Source: Paenibacillus oryzisoli
Lineage (GTDB): Bacteria; Bacillota; Bacilli; Paenibacillales; NBRC-103111
Direction: 5' to 3'
Assembly (NCBI RefSeq): GCF_001653565.1
Contig: NZ_LYPB01000076.1
Coordinates: forward strand, 173,628-237,627
DNA: 64,000 nucleotides
Made by a program: the position numbers and the translations under genes. This document shows, in pieces, positions 34,426-42,997 of the stretch; within the stretch, counting starts at the first letter, position 1, and the number at the start of each line of letters is the position of its first letter. A model generated the notes under the pieces. The model made no database searches, was not told the origin of the DNA, and saw only the letters and a list, made by a program, of their open reading frames with translations.

Positions 34426-35477
34426 CCTGCTGTAAGTCGAATTTATCGACTTACGAGGCTCGGCGATGCGCGGTAGCCCGCTGTAAGTCGAATTTATCGA
34501 CTTACAGGTCTCGGCGATGCGCGGCAGCCCGCTGTAAGTCGAATTTATCGACTTAAGTGGCTCGCCGATGCGCGGTAGCTCGCTGTAAGTCGATTTTATC
34601 GACTTACGTGGCTCGTCGATGCGCGGTAGCCGGCTGTAAGTCGAATTTATCGACTTACAGGTCTCGCAAAGGCGCGGCTGCCGGTTGTAAGTCGATTTTA
34701 TCGACTTAGAGGACTCGTCGATGCGCGGGTAGCCCGCTGTAAGTCGATTTTATCGACTTACGTGGCTCGGCGATGCGCGGTAGCCCGCTGTAAGTCGAAT
34801 TTATCGACTTACAGGTATCGCCGATGCGCGGTAGCCCGCTGTAAGTCGATTTTATCGACTTACGTGTCTCGCCGATGCGCGGTAGCCCGCTGTAAGTCGA
34901 TTTTATCGACTTACGTGTCTCGCAAAGGCGCCGCCGCCAGCTGTAAGTCGATTTTATCGACTTACGTGTCTCGGCGATGCGCGGTAGCCCGCTGTAAGTC
35001 GAATTTATCGACTTACAGGTCTCGGCGATGCGCGGTAGCCCGCTGTAAGTCGATTTTATCGACTTACGTGTCTCGCCGATGCGCGGTAGCCCGCTGTAAG
35101 TCGAATTTATCGACTTACAGGTCTCGCCGATGCGCGGTAGCCCGCTGTAAGTCGATTTTATCGACTTACGTGTCTCGCAAAGGCGCCGCCGCCAGCTGTA
35201 AGTCGATTTTATCGACTTACGTGTCTCGCCGATGCGCGGTAGCCGGCTGTAAGTCGAATTTATCGACTTACAGGTCTCGCCGATGCGCGGTAGCCGGCTG
35301 TAAGTCGAATTTATCGACTTACAGGTCTCTCCGATGCGCCGCCGCCCGCTGTAAGTCGATTTTATCGACTTACAGGTCTCGCCGATGCGCGGTAGCCCGC
35401 TGTAAGTCGAATTTATCGACTTACGTGGCTCGCAGAGCCGCAGTAGCCCGCTGTAAGTCGAATTTATCGACTTTCAA
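34426..35477. repeat. Tandem array of 21 hairpin units with a 51-bp period
   Basis: The core TAAGTCGA-(A/T)TTT(A)-TCGACTTA begins at 34433, 34484, 34535, 34586, 34637, 34688, 34740 and then every 51 bases to 35454; only the step from unit 6 to 7 is 52. GC-rich linkers read close to TCTCGCCGATGCGCGGTAGCCCGC. Two structural classes occur. Units with loop AATTT mostly have a longer arm, CTGTAAGTCGA with TCGACTTACAG (7 of 11). Units with loop ATTTT mostly end TTACGTG instead (8 of 10). A variant linker GCAAAGGCGCCGCCGCCAGC recurs five units apart (before units 11 and 16), evidence of a multi-unit duplication. Because 51 is a multiple of three, a long Cys/Ser/Arg-rich frame runs through it; I take this as an artefact. 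Confidence 0.95.
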
Positions 35478-35543
35478 CTCCCTCAAAAGCGCCACCGCTA
35501 GCTGCTTCGCCACCTGAGCATCGCGGCTGGCAAGATTTCCACC

Positions 35544-35587
35544 AAAATAAGCTGAAATCCCCCTTCCGGGGCATTTCAGCTTATTTT
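35544..35587. terminator. Strong bidirectional terminator after the repeat array
   Basis: AAATAAGCTGAAAT-CCCC pairs with GGGG-ATTTCAGCTTATTT around TT. A and T runs flank it on both sides. The hairpin array lies between the GH43 stop and this terminator and so would be part of the operon's 3' untranslated region. Confidence 0.95.
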
Positions 35588-35634
35588 TCATCCACAAATC
35601 CAAAAATATGTCCATGTCATACGGAAATAGGTCA

Positions 35635-35664
35635 TTGGCTTGCCTCTGCTTAAGTTTGTATAAT
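35635..35664 (+). promoter_or_regulatory. Predicted sigma-A promoter of the binding protein-kinase-regulator operon
   Basis: TTGGCT (35635-35640), an 18-bp spacer and a consensus TATAAT (35659-35664), 34 bp before the TTG start. Confidence 0.7.
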
Positions 35665-35698
35665 GAAGGCATAGTTCGAAGGCAAGGAGGGGATTCAT

Positions 35699-37030
35699 TT
35701 GAGCGATAGACAACGACTAGGGAAGAGCGCAGCCAAAGCTTTATGTATTCTTCTCCTGTTGAGCGCGTGTGCATTGGGTTGCGATTCGAAATCGGATCCG
35801 ATGCTCGATGAGCCTACAGCCAGCAAACTGCGAATTACCTTTTGGACACCATTCAGTGGTGGAGATGGACAGTTTATGGCGGAGCTCATTCAGCAATACA
35901 ATAGTGAGAATAAGGATCACGTGAAAATAGAGCAAATTAATAACAACTCCGGTGATTACTACACGAAGCTGTCCACCGCGATCGTTACGGAAGAAGCTCC
36001 GGATATCGCCATCGTTCATTCGGCCAAGTATTCGCAGTACGCGCCTGCTGGGTTCCTGACAGATCTAGATGCGTTGGCGGTTGAAGCTGGCGTCCATTGG
36101 GAGGATTTTAACCCGACAATTCTACAGAGCACGGTAGCTGACAATAAGCATCTGGGTATCCCGCTCGATACACACTTGGAAGTCATGTACTATAACAAGG
36201 ATTGGCTGAGGCTCGCGGGCTTGTTGGATGAGAAAGACAAACCGATTATTGCGAGCGGAGAAGCGGGATACTTAGACTTTTTGGAGAAAATCCGCGCTAG
36301 TGTGCCGTCTAATGTGACGCCTTTAGCCGAACCCAATGTGCGAATTGACTCCTTCTGGATTTGGTATTCTTTCTATAATCAAATGAACGAGGACGGCGGT
36401 AGATTCTATACGGACGATGGTAAATCGGCTGCCATTGATAACCCGTCTGCACTAAAATCATTGGAATTCGTTAATTCTTTATATACGAAGAAGCTCATTT
36501 TGCCGAATATTAATGATCAGATTCAAACCTTTGTGAAAGGTTCAGCAGCGACGTTAATTTCTGGGGTATGGGGAACAGGAACGTTCGAGCAAGCGACAGA
36601 TTTGCATTTCGGAGTGACCAAAATCCCACAAATCTACGATCATCCAGCGGCGTGGGGAGATTCTCATACTTTTTCGCTGCCGTATCATGAAAAGCCAGAC
36701 AAACAAAAGCAGCTCGCTGCGCTAAAATTCGCGAATTGGGTAGCTGCTCATGGTGCAAGCTGGGCGAAGGCAGGACATATTCCTGCTGTGAAGAAAGCTG
36801 TCGCTTCCGAGGAATTCCAAAAACTGAAATACCGTCCGGACTATGCCAGTGCTGCCGACGATGTGAAATATTTCCCGAATCAACCACGGCAAGGTACGAT
36901 TAACGACGAGATTGTGCGTGAGTTTGAGAAGATGATGGCGGGCCAAATCACGCCACAAGAGGTGCTGCAAAATGCGCAAGCGATCATTAATACGAATCTT
37001 CAAATCCAGCAGAATACGAATGCGAAATAA
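35699..37030 (+). CDS. Lipoprotein sugar-binding protein linked to a two-component system
   Basis: 443 residues from a TTG at 35699 after AAGGAGGGG. A lipoprotein signal (LLLLSACALGC; two cysteines, so the exact lipobox is uncertain) precedes a MalE/UgpB-type fold opening LRITFWTPFSGGDGQFMAEL and containing IPLDTHLEVMYYNKDW. It is a clear paralogue of the binding protein at 30156, with matching FWxPFSGxDGxF, GDYYxKL and VMYYNKD segments. Here it is encoded in front of a YesM-type kinase with no permeases, so I infer a sensing role in which the loaded protein signals to the kinase. The kinase start overlaps its last codons. Confidence 0.88.
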   Translation: MSDRQRLGKSAAKALCILLLLSACALGCDSKSDPMLDEPTASKLRITFWTPFSGGDGQFMAELIQQYNSENKDHVKIEQINNNSGDYYTKLSTAIVTEEAPDIAIVHSAKYSQYAPAGFLTDLDALAVEAGVHWEDFNPTILQSTVADNKHLGIPLDTHLEVMYYNKDWLRLAGLLDEKDKPIIASGEAGYLDFLEKIRASVPSNVTPLAEPNVRIDSFWIWYSFYNQMNEDGGRFYTDDGKSAAIDNPSALKSLEFVNSLYTKKLILPNINDQIQTFVKGSAATLISGVWGTGTFEQATDLHFGVTKIPQIYDHPAAWGDSHTFSLPYHEKPDKQKQLAALKFANWVAAHGASWAKAGHIPAVKKAVASEEFQKLKYRPDYASAADDVKYFPNQPRQGTINDEIVREFEKMMAGQITPQEVLQNAQAIINTNLQIQQNTNAK

Positions 37031-38816
37031 GCTGCAGCTCATCAAAGACTTGCCAATCGCGATGAAGCTGATCGTATTAAGTGCTGTTTTTATAGCGGTG
37101 CCACTTGGCATAGCCAGTTACCTAACGTTTACAAGCTATTCGGAATCGATTCAGAAAAATACAGGGAAATATCAGATGGACGTGGTGAAGGAACTAACCG
37201 CCAATATTGATACGTACTTAAATGAACTCAATTTGTTGACATTGTTACCTTACCAATCACCACAAATCATGAAGTATTTGGAGGTAGGTGAGCAGTCGAG
37301 TACTTCTCTTTCATTTAATGATCGTGTCACGATTGAGGATTTTGCGAAACGTGTATTTGCTAATGGACGCGTGGACATTTCGGGACTGACGCTTTTTCGT
37401 ACGAAAGGCGGCAATGCGTATACCGCAATGTCAGAAGAACAAGCCAACTTTATGCCGCGCGATGTTAGGAATGAAATTTGGTACAGCAAGGTTTCGCAGA
37501 CGGGCAAAATGGTATATCTCGGAACATTTAACAAACAAGGTATGGGTTTGCCCAATCAAGTGTATTCTTTTGCTCGGAAAATAAGAAGTGTCGATACGGG
37601 GGCTGTGCTAGCCTACCTCGTACTGGATGTTGACAAGAATATTATTCGTAATAAAATTGAAGCGATATCGAATGATAAAAAGAATATTATGATCGTGGAT
37701 AATGAAGGCTCGATGATCTATAAGAGCATAATCAATGGACCTGATGCGGAGCAAATCAAGCATTTCAAAGGCATGGGAACTGTTGTTTATAAACAAGATA
37801 ACGATTCAGAGTTAGTTTCCTACTATACATCACCTCTAACGGGGTGGACGATGATCGAGATGGTTCCGCTTGCGGTTCTGTTACAAGATACCGTCTATGT
37901 GAGGAATTATATTATTGGTATTGGTGCCGTATGTCTGCTGTTAGCGATCATTATTTTCACTTTATTTGCTCTTCGGATCACGAATCCAATCAGTGAGTTA
38001 AGGAATCTCATGAAAAAAGTTGTAATCGGTGATTTGGCAGTGTCGATTCCGATTCATAGTCGTGATGAAATTGGTCAACTTAGTCAATCTTTTAATCTCA
38101 TGGTCTCGAAACTCAGTGATCTAGGCTACCGACTGTATGAGTCAGAGATCAGGGAGAAAAATGCCCAAATATCGGCACTTCAGAGCCAAATTAATCCACA
38201 TTTTTTGTATAACACGTTAGGTTCTATTAGTATGTATGCCGAGATTCAAGGTAATAAAGAAGTTGTGAAAATGACGAATCACCTTAGTAAACTTTTGCGC
38301 TACAGTATTAATAGTCATCAGAGCCAAGTTCCTCTCCATATGGAATTAGAGCACGTGACGGGGTATATGGCGATTCAACAGATTCGGTTTGAGGATAAAA
38401 TTCAGTTTCATGTCCGCATAGAGCCAGAATTGTTAAGCTATTCGGTTATTCGTTTTATTTTGCAGCCAATCGTTGAGAATGCGATCATTCATGGTATTGA
38501 TAAAGGAAATGGCTATGGCACGATCAGTCTGATTGGGAAGAAACAAGATAATCATATGGTAATACAAATCCAAGATGACGGCGCTGGCATGAGTGCTGTG
38601 CATTTGCAAAGCTTGATTGAACGAAAGTTCCAAATGACGACAACCGAAGAGGGTACCGGCGGCACAGGTTTAATGAATGTACATCGAAGAATAGCCCTGC
38701 GCTACGGGAATCAGTTTGGTGTGACCATCGAGAGCAATTTGAAACAAGGAACGACGATCTCCTTAACTCTACCACTCATAGAAAGTCAGCACGAAGGGAG
38801 GAAAATGGATGCCTAG
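37020..38816 (+). CDS. YesM/LytS-type sensor histidine kinase
   Basis: About 598 residues: N-terminal membrane helix (about 10-33), an extracytoplasmic Cache-like sensor region (about 34-295), second helix (about 298-320), HAMP (NPISELRNLMKKVVIGDL...), then the His_kinase/HATPase core with the phosphate site in QINPHFLYNTLGSIS (His394), N-box VENAIIHGI and GTGLMNVHRRIALRYG. The ATG at 37020 overlaps the binding-protein stop; no strong ribosome binding site is seen, so coupling is likely. The gene overlaps the regulator by eight bases. Confidence 0.9.
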   Translation: MRNKLQLIKDLPIAMKLIVLSAVFIAVPLGIASYLTFTSYSESIQKNTGKYQMDVVKELTANIDTYLNELNLLTLLPYQSPQIMKYLEVGEQSSTSLSFNDRVTIEDFAKRVFANGRVDISGLTLFRTKGGNAYTAMSEEQANFMPRDVRNEIWYSKVSQTGKMVYLGTFNKQGMGLPNQVYSFARKIRSVDTGAVLAYLVLDVDKNIIRNKIEAISNDKKNIMIVDNEGSMIYKSIINGPDAEQIKHFKGMGTVVYKQDNDSELVSYYTSPLTGWTMIEMVPLAVLLQDTVYVRNYIIGIGAVCLLLAIIIFTLFALRITNPISELRNLMKKVVIGDLAVSIPIHSRDEIGQLSQSFNLMVSKLSDLGYRLYESEIREKNAQISALQSQINPHFLYNTLGSISMYAEIQGNKEVVKMTNHLSKLLRYSINSHQSQVPLHMELEHVTGYMAIQQIRFEDKIQFHVRIEPELLSYSVIRFILQPIVENAIIHGIDKGNGYGTISLIGKKQDNHMVIQIQDDGAGMSAVHLQSLIERKFQMTTTEEGTGGTGLMNVHRRIALRYGNQFGVTIESNLKQGTTISLTLPLIESQHEGRKMDA

Positions 38817-40434
38817 TATTATGATCGTGGACGATGAAACGATTTTCCGCAAAGGGATACGTTTGATGATTACAGATATGCAAAGTGATTGGATTGTCGT
38901 GGATGAGGCAAAAGATGGCGCAGAAGCTTTGGAAAAGCTGGAAGAACTGCAGCCTGATTTAATCATTACGGATATCAAAATGCCCCGAATCGACGGTATT
39001 CAACTTCAATATATTGTAAAAGAACGCTATCCGCATATTGCTTGTGTGGTAATGAGCGGATATAACGATTTTCAATATGCGCGTGAATCTTTGCGATTGG
39101 GTGCTAAGGATTACCTGATGAAACCTTTTCAGCGTGAAGAGTTATATGTGTTGTTGGCAAAGTTGCAGGAAGAATGGTTAATGGACAAGAGGACCAATCA
39201 ATCACATGGCATGGATCAACAAGTGCAGAATGGGATGCGCCAGCATGTGTTAGCTGGTCTTCTGACGGGAAGTGTTCATCATGGAGAGGCCGAATTGCTA
39301 GAGAATGTAGGTATTCAATTTCCGCATGCGTATATCTCCTGTCTGATTGCCAAATTAGATCGGGATTCAGTGACAGACGAGCGTTATTATCAGCTGAATC
39401 CATCCCTGTTTTCGATCTATATTCAACAATTTATACAAGAAAGCCTCGACGAGTACTTCAAAGGTTACGTATTCATTCATCATGAAACGGAAGTTGTTGC
39501 TTTAATTAATCACGAGCAGGTTGCGTCGATCCATGGGGATATAGAAAAGCTGACGAATCGGATTCGGAAGGAGATTCGGGTGCAATCCAATTTCACCCTT
39601 ACCTTCGGGTTAGGTAGTCCTGCCAAGGACTTGGAATCTATTTCCAAATCCTATAAAGAGGCTGGTTTAGCGCTGCTCTACCGACTCGTGATTGGCGGTG
39701 ATCGATTGCTGTCCAACGAGATTGTTGCTGAGATGAACATGGAGAAACATGATTGGCATGCTGCCGATTGGCACTCTTTGAATCAATATGTGCAAGAAGG
39801 TGACTTGGCGAATGTGCAGCAACAAGCCAGTCTCTACGTGACGAAGCTATGCCAAGAGTGGAAGGATCCTGAGATCATCCACCAACAAATTTGCAAAATG
39901 CTGCTGCATTTCTACGAGTTGGCTGTGAACTTGGCCGTTGTGAAACAATGGCTGCAGAACACGGATGTGAAGCAGGTCTTGGTGGAGATTTACTCCTATT
40001 CATCGAGTAAAGAATTGATTGAGCGGTGTCAGAAGCTTCTTGGCGATCTCACCATTTGTATTGGGAATCGTCAGAAAAAGATGGTAACTAGCCCCGTCGA
40101 AATTGTCGTTCGATACGTTGAGGAGCATTATGCGGAATCAATCACGTTAAATACGATGGCCGAAATCGTCTATCTCAGTCCGTCTTATCTCAGCTCCCTG
40201 TTCAAAAGCAAGCAAGGCCAGTCCTTCATAGATTTCCTGACGGAGAAACGGATTGAGAAGGCGAAGTTACTGCTGCTTCATTCCGATGAGAAGATTCAAG
40301 TGATCTCGGATTCTACCGGATTTACGAATATTCGACATTTCAATCGCGTGTTTAAGACCATTATGAATCGGACCCCTTCCGAGTTCCGTGACGGGAAGAC
40401 TATAGCGGTAAGAGAACCGTTCAAGGTGAAGTAA
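38809..40434 (+). CDS. YesN-type response regulator with AraC DNA-binding domain
   Basis: 541 residues. The receiver domain has VDDE at 8-10 and the phospho-acceptor Asp55 in IITDIKMPRIDG. A long helical middle (about 130-420) is typical of YesN proteins. The C-terminal AraC domain has two helix-turn-helices (LSPSYLSSLFKSKQGQSFID and GFTNIRHFNRVFKTIMNRTPS). GGGAGG precedes ATG 38809 within the kinase gene. The likely target is the transport/GH43 operon encoded just upstream (inference from paralogous binding proteins). A terminator overlaps its stop codon. Confidence 0.92.
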   Translation: MPSIMIVDDETIFRKGIRLMITDMQSDWIVVDEAKDGAEALEKLEELQPDLIITDIKMPRIDGIQLQYIVKERYPHIACVVMSGYNDFQYARESLRLGAKDYLMKPFQREELYVLLAKLQEEWLMDKRTNQSHGMDQQVQNGMRQHVLAGLLTGSVHHGEAELLENVGIQFPHAYISCLIAKLDRDSVTDERYYQLNPSLFSIYIQQFIQESLDEYFKGYVFIHHETEVVALINHEQVASIHGDIEKLTNRIRKEIRVQSNFTLTFGLGSPAKDLESISKSYKEAGLALLYRLVIGGDRLLSNEIVAEMNMEKHDWHAADWHSLNQYVQEGDLANVQQQASLYVTKLCQEWKDPEIIHQQICKMLLHFYELAVNLAVVKQWLQNTDVKQVLVEIYSYSSSKELIERCQKLLGDLTICIGNRQKKMVTSPVEIVVRYVEEHYAESITLNTMAEIVYLSPSYLSSLFKSKQGQSFIDFLTEKRIEKAKLLLLHSDEKIQVISDSTGFTNIRHFNRVFKTIMNRTPSEFRDGKTIAVREPFKVK

Positions 40435-40449
40435 ACTTGAGCGGTTTTT
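40415..40449 (+). terminator. Terminator overlapping the regulator stop codon
   Basis: AACCGTTCAAG pairs with CTTGAGCGGTT around GTGAAGTAAA and is followed by TTTTTC. The TAA stop is in the loop. Confidence 0.75.
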
Positions 40450-40553
40450 CTATATCGTTCGCTTGAATCTATATAGTTCGTTGGACAGACTGTAAAATTT
40501 TGAAAAAAGTAGTACAATTGAACTTAGCAAGTACACGGTATTACTTTCTGGCA

Positions 40554-40574
40554 TTATCGCATATGATGCGATAA
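40554..40574 (+). promoter_or_regulatory. Palindrome upstream of the zinc-ribbon gene
   Basis: TTATCGCAT (40554-40562), ATG, ATGCGATAA (40566-40574): a perfect nine-base inverted repeat with a three-base centre. It sits between a plausible -10 box (TACAAT, 40513-40518) and the start, a repressor-site position. Confidence 0.4.
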
Positions 40575-40610
40575 GAAGTGAATGACTATAAGGGTTGGGG
40601 AGTGGAAGGT

Positions 40611-40961
40611 ATGTCATTTTTTGACAAAGTCAAGCAAGGGGCGTCTGAAGCAGCGAAAAAAGCACAACAAACCGTCGAGATAACGAAATTCAAAACGCAA
40701 GTTTCATTGAAAGAGCGGGAAATTGATAAAATTTATAAAATTATTGGTGAATCGGTGTACACGTCCTATCTCTCCGGGGATTACACACAGGTGGAAGCGA
40801 ACGTGTCGGAGTATTGCCAAGGTATCGCTCAAATTAATCAAGAGATTAGTGAACTTGAGCAGAAGATTGCCGAGGTTCGGAATGAAAAAGAGTGCAAATG
40901 TGGCAAAGTCGTTGCGGCGGATACTAAGTTCTGTTCGTCCTGCGGCCATCATTTCGCTTAA
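40611..40961 (+). CDS. Coiled-coil protein with C-terminal zinc ribbon
   Basis: About 116 residues. The first 30 residues are an amphipathic helix rich in Ala, Lys and Gln (SFFDKVKQGASEAAKKAQQT), followed by a coiled coil (about 30-95). The C-terminus carries CKCGKVVAADTKFCSSCGHHF, a four-cysteine zinc ribbon. Proteins of this design are common in Bacilli with no known role. ATG 40611 follows GGGAG/GGAAGG; an ATG at 40578 lacks a site. Confidence 0.8.
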   Translation: MSFFDKVKQGASEAAKKAQQTVEITKFKTQVSLKEREIDKIYKIIGESVYTSYLSGDYTQVEANVSEYCQGIAQINQEISELEQKIAEVRNEKECKCGKVVAADTKFCSSCGHHFA

Positions 40962-40982
40962 GTAGGTAGATAAAGTAGAGTG

Positions 40983-41030
40983 ATAAAGCAGTTTTCACGG
41001 AGAATGCTTCTGTGGGGACTGCTTTATTGT
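40983..41030 (+). terminator. Rho-independent terminator
   Basis: ATAAAGCAGT (from 40983) pairs with ACTGCTTTAT, with an inner CACGGAG...CTTCTGTG stem, followed by TGTTGG. The T-run is short. Confidence 0.65.
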
Positions 41031-41091
41031 TGGTTGGGCATCATCCTGTGCTATGATAGTGGGAAACAGGTAATTCATGGAGGCATGGCTG

Positions 41092-41550
41092 ATGACTGAA
41101 CTTCTTCAAGATCCGGTGGTCAAAGTTGAAATGTTGATTCGTAAACCAGTACACGAGGTGTTTGAAGCTTTAATCGATCCTGAGATTACGTCGAAATTCT
41201 GGTTTACACACGGAACTGGCAGATTAGAGTCTGGATCTCATGTGCAATGGCATTGGGCTATGTATGGGGCAACCGCGGAGGTCGAAGTCAAAGAAATCGA
41301 GCGAAACAAGCGCATTTTGTTGGATTGGGGCACCTTGGTCGAGTGGACTTTTACTGAACACGCAACTAACGAAACATTCGTAACTATCTCTGACTCGGGT
41401 TTCAGTGGAAGTGCTGATGAAAAAGTCAAACAAGCCCTTGATTCAACAGAAGGGTTTACGATTGTATTATGCGGATTGAAAGCGTATTTGGAACATGGTA
41501 TTCGATTGAATCTTGTTGGGGATAAGGCACCTTACGCACATATTACCTAG
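41092..41550 (+). CDS. SRPBCC/AHSA1-like domain protein
   Basis: About 152 residues with the AHSA1-like START fold: VEMLIRKPVHEVFEALIDPE, then KFWFTHGTGRLESG and VEWTFTEH, and a C-terminal long helix (GFTIVLCGLKAYLEHG). Such proteins bind hydrophobic ligands or act as stress-related factors, and the ligand is unknown. ATG 41092 is eight bases after GGAGG; an upstream ATG at 41077 is too close to the site. Confidence 0.85.
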   Translation: MTELLQDPVVKVEMLIRKPVHEVFEALIDPEITSKFWFTHGTGRLESGSHVQWHWAMYGATAEVEVKEIERNKRILLDWGTLVEWTFTEHATNETFVTISDSGFSGSADEKVKQALDSTEGFTIVLCGLKAYLEHGIRLNLVGDKAPYAHIT

Positions 41551-41599
41551 TCCAACGCCCCTTGACTCTAGACCAATAGATCCCGGACCAACAATCAAC

Positions 41600-41845
41600 A
41601 GACCAACCTAAACACCACTATCTCACTAATCACATGAGACTAGCTGTATAAAGTACAGGTAATTTCTCTTAAAATAGCCGATTCTACCAATTAGATGGAA
41701 AAACTCCAGTTATAGCTCACCTTTTCCACGATAAATGTGCAATTGGTTGAAATTAGCTGGAGTTTTCCAGTTATTCTCCAAATGTTGGCGATTTACGCAA
41801 GATTAGCTGTATGTTTTCCCAGTTATTTCGCCAAGGAAGACATGT
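41600..41845. repeat. Intergenic stretch with short palindromic repeats
   Basis: No gene is seen in the roughly 300 bases between the SRPBCC gene and the AraC gene. Instead related pieces recur: GGAAAAACTCCAGTTAT, TTAGCTGGAGTTTTCCAGTTATT and TTAGCTGTATGTTTTCCCAGTTATTT, in both orientations. The first two form an imperfect long inverted repeat (about 41697-41780). Similar AGCTGTAGTTT pieces occur at 62845-63050. Confidence 0.5.
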
Positions 41846-41859
41846 TGGAGGGGGTGATA

Positions 41860-42849
41860 CTACTCTAACATACGCCCCTCACTCGTTGGCACCAACCGAT
41901 TCTTCTGATAACGTGTTGCTACCTGCGCCAAATAAGTATGAATCCAAGCATCGACAGCTTCGACGTTTAGGCAGTTTTTGCGGAAATGACTCGGCGGTGT
42001 TCCCATTTCTCGGGTAAACACCTGCGTGAAGTAGTGGATGCTATCAAAACCGGTATCCTCGGCAATTTGTTTTAAGGGGATGTCTGTGTACCCTAGGAGA
42101 TAGGCAGCCCTTTTGATTCTTTCCGTTTTCACAATGGACGGGAAGGTTTGCCCCAATTCATCCGAGATCAGACGAGAAAGCTGTCTTTCGGACAAGTGTA
42201 GGCTCTGGGCCACATCGCTCAGTGACATTTTATGAGAAAGATGGTCCTGAATATAGGCTTTAACCTTCTTAAGTGTGCCTTGCAACTCCATATCCAACAC
42301 AGATGACGACGTATCACCAGAGCGGCAATGTTGCAGAAACAAAGAGATGCAGCTGATGACCAACGTATAGGCTAGTTGCTCAATGGTTTCCTTATAGCGA
42401 TCACCTGTCTCCGAAGCTTGGATAAGTAGTGCTTGCCATATAAGCATTGGAGCTGTTCTCTCAGCATTGGGAATAAAGAGATGTGGATATGCGCACAGCT
42501 GGTTAAAATCCTGGATAAAAGCTTCGCTAGACTCGGATGAAACCGGCTCTAATGCAAAAAACAATAACAGCATACCGTCATCGCTTTGGATAGAGTGGCG
42601 GCTTTCGGGTTTCGAGCAATAAAGAGTCCCTGGCCGAAGGGGATAGGTAATCCCATCATGAAAGTAATGTCCTTCGCCTTCGACAACGTAGCAAATTTCA
42701 AAAAAGGAATGTGTATGTGGACGATTGCCCTTATGCTGCGGTTTCGCACCCCAGTAGTGAACGAATATGGAGGCGGTGGCACCTTTCAACTGAACCAGGT
42801 TTTGGTTGAGATATAAGTTGCTTCGCGTATAAATGGTTGGATTCAGCAC
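41860..42849 (-). CDS. AraC-family regulator with cupin domain
   Basis: 329 residues from a GTG at 42849 after GAGAGGAG. N-terminal cupin (RPHTHSFFEICYVVEGEGHYF then LRPGTLYCSKPESRHSI, about 40-95), C-terminal AraC helix-turn-helices (LSLSDVAQSLHLSERQLSRLISDELGQ region and GFDSIHYFTQVFTREMGTPPS). It is divergent from the sugar-acid operon starting at 42998, which is its likely target. Confidence 0.88.
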   Translation of the reverse strand: MLNPTIYTRSNLYLNQNLVQLKGATASIFVHYWGAKPQHKGNRPHTHSFFEICYVVEGEGHYFHDGITYPLRPGTLYCSKPESRHSIQSDDGMLLLFFALEPVSSESSEAFIQDFNQLCAYPHLFIPNAERTAPMLIWQALLIQASETGDRYKETIEQLAYTLVISCISLFLQHCRSGDTSSSVLDMELQGTLKKVKAYIQDHLSHKMSLSDVAQSLHLSERQLSRLISDELGQTFPSIVKTERIKRAAYLLGYTDIPLKQIAEDTGFDSIHYFTQVFTREMGTPPSHFRKNCLNVEAVDAWIHTYLAQVATRYQKNRLVPTSEGRMLE

Positions 42850-42997
42850 ACATGAGGGCTCCTCTCAAGTAGATTGAAGATCATTATAGCATGGATTTTT
42901 TGAAAAAAAGCGGCATGTTTTTACAAAGACGAAAACGCCTACATTTTCTATACTTACATACATAAGCAAGTAAGAAGTTGAAAAGGGGTTGTTCGTT

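Noticed and set aside
34426..35477. CRISPR array
   Set aside because: The spacers would be nearly identical linkers, not unique sequences, and no cas gene is nearby.
34762..35517. A 251-residue reading frame rich in Arg, Cys and Ser repeats
   Set aside because: It is only the translation of the 51-bp array; 51 is a multiple of three, so the frame stays open by chance. There is no ribosome binding site or homology, and the frame breaks where one unit is 52 bp.
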